The position numbers and the translations under genes were made by a program. A stretch of 64,000 bases of DNA, taken from assembly GCA_002077045.2 (NCBI GenBank), contig KZ111160.1, positions 141,674 to 205,673 on the forward strand, read 5' to 3'. This stretch comes from Rachicladosporium sp. CCFEE 5018 (taxonomy: Eukaryota; Ascomycota; Dothideomycetes; Cladosporiales; Cladosporiaceae). The notes under the pieces are model-generated. The model did no database searches and had not been told where the DNA came from. It was given only the letters and a program-made list of their open reading frames with translations. Within the stretch, counting starts at the first letter, position 1. Every line of letters starts with the position of its first letter. This document shows, piece by piece, positions 57,721 through 64,000 of this stretch.

Positions 57721-58476
57721 ATGGCAACAACTCAACTAGTCATGGTGCACGGCGCCTTCCACTCTCCAGCCCACTTCGAACCCTTGACCGCGTATCTTGA
57801 GAAACACAACTACAAGTGTCTCCCCGTCGCCTTGCCCAGCACACACCGCGATAAAGCTCTCTCTCCAGCCACACTGGACGACGACATCGCCGCAATCCGC
57901 AAAGTCGTTCTCGCAGCCCTAGAACACGGCGACGTCGCAATCCTAGCCCACAGCTTCGGCGGCATGTCGTCCATGTCCTCTTTCGGAAACCTCACCCCGG
58001 GTCCCCGCAAAGCAGCAGGCTTCTCCACAGCCGTCACACACGCAATCCTTGTCGCGTCGTTCTTCGCACCAGTGGACGCCGGATACACCGAAGTGATAGT
58101 CGAAGGCACACCGAGCATTGCTGTGCCAGATGGCGAGTTCATGAACATCGGTCCTGGCCGCGCCGAACACTATTTCTACCATGATCTCCCTGCCGCGGAC
58201 GCGGAGAAGTGGACGCGGCTGTTGAAGCCGATCTCCATGGCGGCTCTGATGGGCAAGGCAACGCATGCGGGGTGGAGGGAGGTTCCTGTAAGCTATCTCT
58301 TCTGCACTGAGGACCAGGCGCTTCCGGACTTTACGCAAAGGGGGATCATCGAGATGGCCAGGAAGTACGGGGTGGAGATGAGGGTTGAGGAGGTGATGGC
58401 TAGCCATAGTCCGTTCTTGAGCATGCCGGAGCGGACTGGAGAGTTTGTGAGGCGGAGTGTGGGTGAGAGTATTTAG
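57721..58476 (+). CDS. Alpha/beta hydrolase (PIR7/salicylate-esterase-like)
   Basis: Single exon, 251 residues. The fold starts LVMVHGAFHSPAHFEPL. The triad is Ser78 in AHSFGG, Asp198 in FCTEDQ and His229 in ASHSPF, the arrangement of small plant-type MES/hydroxynitrile-lyase-like hydrolases that also occur in fungi. The AHSFGG nucleophile elbow fits G-x-S-x-G with Ala in the first position, as in that group. No signal peptide, so cytosolic. The substrate is unknown; esters of small aromatic or aliphatic acids are typical for relatives. Confidence 0.9.
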   Translation: MATTQLVMVHGAFHSPAHFEPLTAYLEKHNYKCLPVALPSTHRDKALSPATLDDDIAAIRKVVLAALEHGDVAILAHSFGGMSSMSSFGNLTPGPRKAAGFSTAVTHAILVASFFAPVDAGYTEVIVEGTPSIAVPDGEFMNIGPGRAEHYFYHDLPAADAEKWTRLLKPISMAALMGKATHAGWREVPVSYLFCTEDQALPDFTQRGIIEMARKYGVEMRVEEVMASHSPFLSMPERTGEFVRRSVGESI

Positions 58477-58544
58477 GGCTCTGCGGACCGCTAGTGTGCG
58501 CAGTGAAGAGTTCTGGTAGCTGAGTGGTGGCCATGAACGCCCAA

Positions 58545-59524
58545 CTAGGACTCGAAGATCCTCACGCCACCTTCTTCATCGCCCGCATTCATTGCGTCCG
58601 CATTGTCAAACAGATGCTGGAACATCGTATCATCCTCTGAGTTGTCTTGGAGCGTGTCCGTGTGTTTGTTCTTACGCAGTGGGTTTGTATTGCTTAGATA
58701 CTGCCGACCAACGCGGAGAACACGACGTGCTGCTCGGATCTGACCTGCCAGCAAATCCAGTGTCTCTCCGAGGGTATTATGCTCGCGTTTTAGAGCTGCG
58801 AGTGGCTGTCCATTACCCCAGTCAAATTCCGTCACAGTTGCGAAACGCGTTCCTTCCCCGGATCGGAAGCTGTTCATTAGCAGCTCACACTCCGCTAGTA
58901 ATGTCTCCACTACAGCACTCGATGTCGTCACCCGCACGCGCAATCACCGATCAATGGTGTCGGGAATTGCGTAGCACGATCCAGGTACTCGCATGCGTTG
59001 TATCGAAGCATGGCGACTGCGCGCTCCGTGACGTAAAGAGTGAAGTTCCCGTTGTTGGCGTGCACTGAAGGTGCACGTACGAACAGTGTTGAATGTGCGA
59101 GAAGCGCACGCTTGTGCGTGATGGAGTTGAGGCGAAAGCGGTCCACCGTCTTCGCTAGTTGTGCTGGATCACCCGCTTTGTCGTTTTCGAGGACTTCGGC
59201 CAGCAGGCAACGGCCGTCTTCGTCAAGCTTATCGATGAAGCGCGCCATTGCCTCGAATCTAGCGGTGTTGAGCGATGTGCGGAGAGAAGAGCGTGCTACG
59301 GGCGAGCGGAGTGTAGGTGACAGATACTCCGCAACCAAAGACAGCATGTAGTCGTGTTTGGCGTCGTCCGGATCAAGACTATCTCGGATGCGATCGCGGA
59401 AGTCATGTATCGTAGTGGCAGGCGGAACATGACGCGGATCATTGACAAGGAGTGCGAAGCCGTGATCGTTTCGCTGGTAGGCTGCTTCAGCAGGAGTCAT
59501 GTCGCCGTCGATGTAGTCCAGCAT
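58545..59524 (-). CDS. Hypothetical protein (about 313 aa), two overlapping frames joined by a very short intron
   Basis: The first frame (59524-58948) begins MLDYIDGDMTPAEAAYQR and contains FRDRIRDSLDPDDAKHDYML and ARFIDKLDEDGRCLLAEVLE. The second (58909-58545) contains LLAECELLMNSF, LKREHNTLGETLDLLAGQI and the acidic end. A 38-nt intron (58910-58947, GTGATT..GCTGTAG) would join them in frame as TPLI|VETLLAECEL, restoring a helical, coiled-coil-like C-terminus. That is shorter than every other intron here, so a frameshift error or two-part pseudogene is possible. Mostly helical and charged, without signal peptide. No family recognised. Confidence 0.5.
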
Positions 59525-59958
59525 AGTTTGTAGGAGGTCGTGTTCGATGCTCGCCTTGTCGATGAGTTGTGGTCAGGTCGAAGGGTGACTAGTGTTTGTG
59601 CGCGCTCCGAAGTGGCAAGTGCGACCCTGCTCAAGCACCTTCACTCCACAACATTGACCTCGCCACTTCTACACGCCCTTCGACGCACCACCGATCTCGC
59701 CTCCGCACACCAGCGTCCGCTACATATCGCTTCGCTTTCAGTCTTGAGGGTGACAGACCGCTGCAGATCTGCGACGGTACTACACGCTTTCAGAGTTAGG
59801 CCGTAGTGTTCAGAAGCGTTGACACAGGAGATTTCTCGTCAGACTGCCCATAGTCTTTGTGCACTTGCAGTGCCGATCACCGCAGAGCGGTCATCGTTGC
59901 TACAGCGCAGATATATTGTCGAGGAGACAACGGGGCACGATGTGGACATCCCGGCGGA
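59525..59958. other. Intergenic region
   Basis: Between the 313-aa gene (5' side) and the HIT gene (3' side), both minus strand. Nothing recognised. Confidence 0.45.
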
Positions 59959-60582
59959 TCAGAGCTTCGCTTTCTCGCCACCCAGCTCAACTCTCAGAGC
60001 TTCCCTGAGGCTTGAAGCCATGACCTGCGCTTCCTCCTCGTCCAAGTCCTCTCTACTTCCACGCCCGAACACCTTCCAACTCTTGAGCATTCCGTAGTCC
60101 ACCTTGCCCTTCCCGCCAATTTCTCGCCGGCCCTCCTGATATCTCGGTATCAGATGGAAGTGGACATGCGGGACTACTTGAGCAGCTCTCTCGCCGTTGT
60201 TCTGCACCACATTCCAGTCTTCGATCCCAGTGACCGCGCAAAGAGCTCGAGACACAATTGGAAGCCATTCGCCGATTGCTTGCGACACCTCCTTGGCCTT
60301 TGTTGCGGTCTTCTCCGACGTCCAGTCGCTTGACTTGGGTGGTGCGTACATATCAGACAGCTTCTCGTAGTGTGGTCTTGTAGTGAGCAGTATGTGGCCC
60401 GGAGCTATAGGCATAATGTCTAGGAATGCCATCACCTGCGGCGTAGATAGAATGAGATAGCATCCCGGGTCAATCAGCTCTGGGTCAGGGTTTGCAGGGA
60501 CAGGAGAGGGCTCTGCTGGGTAGGCTTTGGCTATCTTGCAGAAGGCGCATGAGACTGGATAGCGCTCGCTGATGGAAGACAT
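59959..60582 (-). CDS. HIT-family nucleotide hydrolase
   Basis: Single exon, 207 residues. N-terminal SCAFCKIAKAYPAE (Cys pair common in HIT proteins), VMAFLDIMPIAPGHILLTTR, then NVVQNNGERAAQVVPHVHFH with the histidine triad His139-x-His141-x-His143 followed by LIPRY. These are the substrate-binding and catalytic elements of HIT (Hnt1/aprataxin-like branch) hydrolases that cleave nucleoside phosphoramidates or dinucleoside polyphosphates. The extra C-terminal 55 residues are charged and helical. Divergent from the Vrl1-like gene, so the two share a promoter of about 470 bp. Confidence 0.92.
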   Translation of the reverse strand: MSSISERYPVSCAFCKIAKAYPAEPSPVPANPDPELIDPGCYLILSTPQVMAFLDIMPIAPGHILLTTRPHYEKLSDMYAPPKSSDWTSEKTATKAKEVSQAIGEWLPIVSRALCAVTGIEDWNVVQNNGERAAQVVPHVHFHLIPRYQEGRREIGGKGKVDYGMLKSWKVFGRGSREDLDEEEAQVMASSLREALRVELGGEKAKL

Positions 60583-61053
60583 AGCTGAGTTTAGAGATCT
60601 TATAATGCCGCCTTGGAGAAGGATAAAGGAAGGTCTCCAGCGGACTACATGGCATTCCCGTACTTCTCATGTCCGAGGTCCAATGGTCGATGAAGTCATA
60701 GCTTCCACGTGCAGATTAGCCTCACATCGCCGTCGCGGACCGCACCTTATTCCCTGAGCCTAGTCCACATGCATGTGACAGCTGCTATGATTAGCCAGCA
60801 GCATTGAACATGACCAGGAAGCAGGTCACGTTTGTGCTGGCAATCACGAGTAATTGACGCGCACCCTCGATCAATCTCTTCCTGAAGCGCAGCAGTACGA
60901 TCGCGTCAAGAACGATCTCCAAGGGACCACACCTACCAACAACCCAAGATCATTTACCTACTGCGTTCGCTTGCTGTGTTGGCGCATCGTCCAGATGTAC
61001 TCAGTGCATCTGCGCAACTCTCCTTTTCAATGACTCGGCATCTGCCCGACTGA
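60583..61053. promoter_or_regulatory. Divergent promoter, HIT gene / Vrl1-like gene
   Basis: About 470 bp with no ORF of interest. The right part (60880-61050) is C/A-rich leader before the ATG at 61054. No specific element recognised. Confidence 0.4.
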
Positions 61054-64000
61054 ATGCCGCCTCTTAATCCGTTCCTCCGCGCCTTCTTCCGAAGCCCGTA
61101 CCCATCGCAGTGCCAGCCCGCCAGCCATCATGTCCTCCTCGTCCCGACCACGGAAGTACTGTTCTCGGCAAAGGACCGCGAGACGAACGTGTCCTACGCC
61201 GAGCTCGCAAGTAGCGAAGAATTCATCGCCAGCCATGTCCTCCGAGTGCCGGGCGGCGCACCACCACAGACGCCTGCAGCAGGAGGGAGTGTGCGCGAGA
61301 CAAAGGGCAAGGCGAAGCCATACTCCACTATCAATGGCAGGACTGTAGTAGTCAAGGACACCTTCGTGTACAGCAATAAGGGATTCAAGACTTTGAATCA
61401 GGCGCAGCTACTGAGCGATGCAATATACTACCCGGACTCGCACGACGGGCAGCAGTGGTTGGTGTACTACATCTCGCGGCCATTGATCGGATCGTTTCAA
61501 TCAACACCTCTGCTCCCGGCTATCATCAGCGATGAACCGAGCAAGGAGCGGAAGCGCACGCTGGCAGAAGCATCCGGGAGTGAGATCGCGCAGGTCGAGC
61601 ACAGGCCAATGGTAACCAAGAAGCGCGTGGTCAAGAACTTCGGAGACCTGCTCATGCAATTCCCCATGATCTCACGGCAAATGCAGGGAGGATTGGAGAA
61701 GGTCATCCGGGACTTGATCGCTGCGAATGACCAGCCCATACGGAAGCGTGACTCGCGGCGCTCGTCTGCAAGCTCACATCGATCGACACCCTCGCTTAGC
61801 GACTCCGTAAGCTCGGTGAAGAGCTCGCTGTCAGGTGCTTCGACAGTACATCCCACTGCGCTTGAGCTAGAGCCGGAGGAAGAGTCAATCCGGAGTTCGC
61901 TTGAAACAGCCATCACATCTGCGATCGACTTGTTCCAGGGCGTAGATAAGACGCAGCTGTCTCTGCTAGGTGCTAACACTGAGCTCACGGGTCCTGTCGT
62001 TGAGCGTATGATCGAACGCTATGTCACTGAGCAAGTGCATGATCAGACATTGTTCCCTCGAGTGTGTGCAGTGCGCCGGCCAGATGACGCGGAGCTTGAC
62101 AGCAAGATACGCAGAATGGCAGACGTCGACATCGCTCAAGTGGGTATTCCAATCGAAGGCGGGATGCAGGGCAAGCGAGATTTGAGTCGTAGGCTTGACA
62201 AAGGCATCGAAGCTTTCAAGAAAATGGGCGTTGCGAGTAGTCCGCAAGAGATGCTCGAGATTCTTCTGAGCACGCAGAAGGACATCACTGCGGGTGCTGA
62301 AGAGGCTGGTAAAAGTACTGGTGAGGAGAAGCTACCTTCGAATCTGACCATCAACGCCGACGTCCTAGTGTCAATGCTTCTCATTGTGGTCATCCGAAGT
62401 TCTGTGCGACACCTACACTCTCGACTACTGTATATGCGATACTTCATCTTCATTGATGAGGTGGAGACAGGCGAGCAGGGCTATGCGTTGGCAACCCTCG
62501 AAGCCGTCCTCACGCATCTGTCTGGAGGCTCGAAAGCGTTGCGCAGAGCCAGCCAGCGTAATAGAGCGTTGTGGCAAGCTGCAAAGTCGGGAGATGTGCA
62601 AGCTCTGGAAGCTATACTGCAACCTGATGGCCTGATCGGCGAGACAGTGTCAGAATCACCAATACCTCTGGAGGACTCGTCGGACGGCGACATCTCAGTC
62701 GACCTGGACATCGGCGATGAAAACGAGATACCGCTGAGCAGCTCTACCACTCTAGACGGTGGCTTCGGATCACTACAGCACGTATTCCCTTTCCAGAAGC
62801 CGCCAACGCCACCGCCAGACGTGGGCGACGCTGATCCTGTCAAGAAGAAGAAACGCGTTTCCATGGCGCCTCGTAGTCAATCGCAATCATCGGCCTATTC
62901 GTCAAGGTCGCACTCACGCACCAAGAGCGTAGACTCTACGACTGACGGTAGCGTGCACAACGACCTTTCTGCGGAGAAGCTAGCGCAGACGCAGGACGAC
63001 GACGGGAGCTCTGTGCTCATGATGGCGGTCGATGCTCGGCAAGCAAAAGCATTGCGCTTCCTGCTCAGCATACCTGCGCAGTTCCGAGCCGAATTCGTGC
63101 TTGACGATGTCAACAACGAAGGGACAACACTGCTGAGCGCTGCAGTCCAGTCCGGCGACCGCCCCGTCATCGACGAGCTCTTGTCGTATCTCGAGCTCAA
63201 TGCTTCGTCTACGCAAATCGAGCACTACTTCCTTTTACAAGACAGCAAAGGTCGTTGCGTCGCACACTATCTCTTCAATCAGCCACATCTCATACAGCGC
63301 TTCGGTAAGAAGCTACCTTGGCGGCTCAAAGATCGCAATGGACAGACGCCTCTGTTCGCGTTGTGTAGATCTTACGATCACGAAGAGTATCACTCAATGA
63401 TTGTGACTGCTTTGACTCTAGCGACCGAGGCGCAAGGAGATGGCCGCAGGCTGCAGCTCGACGATCACGTGGACGCGAAAGGCAATACGCTGCTGCACGT
63501 TGTGAATGACATGGACATTACCGTTAGGCTGCTGCGACATTGCGACTCTGATGTGAACGCTGCAAACGACAAGCGGTTCACGCCGTTGATGGTTGGGAGC
63601 AAGTACGGACGTCTCGATCTTGTGCGGGCTCTCTTCGGCGACCCTCGCACTGATCTGACGCTCCGCGACTTGCGCGGACTAAGCGCTGTCGAGCTAGCGA
63701 AGGACGATGAAGTGCGCAATAAGATCGACGACCTTGTGTTGCTCTCTTCGCCACTGGGCAGTGACGGTAGAATTACCAGGATAGTGCGGTCCTTCTTCGT
63801 TGAAGACGCAACAGTGCGACTAGTGCTCAAGTCCGGTGCAAGAAACAGTGCGAACGGCCTGGTCACAGTCACGACATGCCGTCGCTCGCCTGCCGACTTT
63901 GAGAACCTGTCAAAGTGGCTCGCCATTGAGCACCCTGCATCTTGGCTTCCTGTACCCGCGAATCTCCCTTCATCTTTCCTGATACCTTCAAGACCCTCCC
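61054..64000 (+). CDS. VRL1: VARP/Vrl1-like VPS9-domain, ankyrin and PX protein (3' end beyond window)
   Basis: Open without interruption from ATG 61054 to the window edge (982 codons and continuing), so partial at the C-terminus. The N-terminal block PPLNPFLRAFFRSPYPSQCQ, HHVLLVPTTEVLFSAKDRET and YAELASSEEFIASHVLRVP matches the conserved start of fungal Vrl1-like proteins. The VPS9 GEF region (roughly 320-500) includes NADVLVSMLLIVVIRSSV and YMRYFIFIDEVETGEQGY. A Ser-rich linker leads to ankyrin repeats (about 645-890: GSSVLMMAVDARQAKALRFL, GNTLLHVVNDMDITVRLL, TPLMVGSKYGRLDLVRALFG). A PX-like segment follows from about 905 (RIVRSFFVEDATVRLVL). Expected role: Rab5-type (Vps21) nucleotide exchange on endosomes within a VINE-like sorting coat. 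The name follows yeast; orthology is inferred. Confidence 0.85.
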   Translation, partial: MPPLNPFLRAFFRSPYPSQCQPASHHVLLVPTTEVLFSAKDRETNVSYAELASSEEFIASHVLRVPGGAPPQTPAAGGSVRETKGKAKPYSTINGRTVVVKDTFVYSNKGFKTLNQAQLLSDAIYYPDSHDGQQWLVYYISRPLIGSFQSTPLLPAIISDEPSKERKRTLAEASGSEIAQVEHRPMVTKKRVVKNFGDLLMQFPMISRQMQGGLEKVIRDLIAANDQPIRKRDSRRSSASSHRSTPSLSDSVSSVKSSLSGASTVHPTALELEPEEESIRSSLETAITSAIDLFQGVDKTQLSLLGANTELTGPVVERMIERYVTEQVHDQTLFPRVCAVRRPDDAELDSKIRRMADVDIAQVGIPIEGGMQGKRDLSRRLDKGIEAFKKMGVASSPQEMLEILLSTQKDITAGAEEAGKSTGEEKLPSNLTINADVLVSMLLIVVIRSSVRHLHSRLLYMRYFIFIDEVETGEQGYALATLEAVLTHLSGGSKALRRASQRNRALWQAAKSGDVQALEAILQPDGLIGETVSESPIPLEDSSDGDISVDLDIGDENEIPLSSSTTLDGGFGSLQHVFPFQKPPTPPPDVGDADPVKKKKRVSMAPRSQSQSSAYSSRSHSRTKSVDSTTDGSVHNDLSAEKLAQTQDDDGSSVLMMAVDARQAKALRFLLSIPAQFRAEFVLDDVNNEGTTLLSAAVQSGDRPVIDELLSYLELNASSTQIEHYFLLQDSKGRCVAHYLFNQPHLIQRFGKKLPWRLKDRNGQTPLFALCRSYDHEEYHSMIVTALTLATEAQGDGRRLQLDDHVDAKGNTLLHVVNDMDITVRLLRHCDSDVNAANDKRFTPLMVGSKYGRLDLVRALFGDPRTDLTLRDLRGLSAVELAKDDEVRNKIDDLVLLSSPLGSDGRITRIVRSFFVEDATVRLVLKSGARNSANGLVTVTTCRRSPADFENLSKWLAIEHPASWLPVPANLPSSFLIPSRPS

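Noticed and set aside
1..64000. tRNA, rRNA, transposon or CRISPR features
   Set aside because: I scanned for tRNA B-box-like sequence, terminal repeats and transposase or reverse-transcriptase motifs and saw none that hold up. CRISPR arrays are not expected in a fungal nuclear genome. A covariance-model search would settle tRNA and small RNAs.

Overview
The window is nuclear DNA from a filamentous ascomycete (Pezizomycotina, most likely a dothideomycete). Genes lie on both strands with short intergenic gaps. Most introns are about 48-60 nt with GT..AG ends and CTGAC/CTAAC branch sites. The gene families are typical of filamentous fungi: RTA1, AA11 chitin monooxygenase, cutinase-type Zn2Cys6 factor, DUF3176, CYP505, 2EXR/F-box-like proteins and fungal yellow/MRJP. 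Assignments rest on reading motifs and hand-joining exons; the species cannot be named from the sequence.

Layout. 0.9-9.4 kb: a C2H2 zinc-finger protein, the SNF5 chromatin-remodelling subunit, an RTA1-type membrane protein and a damaged DUF3176 membrane protein. 10-14.5 kb: a secreted AA11-X278 chitin oxidase and a CTF1-like Zn2Cys6 regulator. 16.7-23.5 kb: the HOG-pathway MAPKKK Ssk2 and the replication initiator Sld3. 23.7-30.4 kb: two tandem 2EXR-like genes 32 bp apart, an alkaline ceramidase with one in-frame TAG, prefoldin subunit 1, a secreted yellow/MRJP protein and a small acidic protein. 31-37.3 kb: a giant repetitive Trp/Lys-rich protein of unknown function. 38.8-45.5 kb: a self-sufficient CYP505 P450-reductase and the vacuolar endopolyphosphatase PPN1. 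45.8-49 kb: a small Cys-cluster gene with a disrupted continuation, then a Zn2Cys6 regulator. 50.3-53.2 kb: a short-chain dehydrogenase convergent with a dihydroxyacetone-kinase-family kinase. 53.6-64 kb: a secreted ExeM/NucH-like nuclease, an alpha/beta hydrolase, an unknown protein, a HIT protein, and the start of a VARP/Vrl1-like VPS9-ankyrin-PX protein that runs off the right edge.

Most genes are unrelated housekeeping or accessory genes. The best candidate functional unit is Zn2Cys6 regulator + SDR + DAK-type kinase (47.1-53.2 kb). These three families also make up much of the known yeast erythritol-utilisation locus, so a sugar-alcohol or triose catabolic module is a reasonable hypothesis. 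A second theme is damage: the DUF3176 gene, the ceramidase and the Cys-cluster locus each carry in-frame stops or frameshifts in otherwise recognisable coding sequence.
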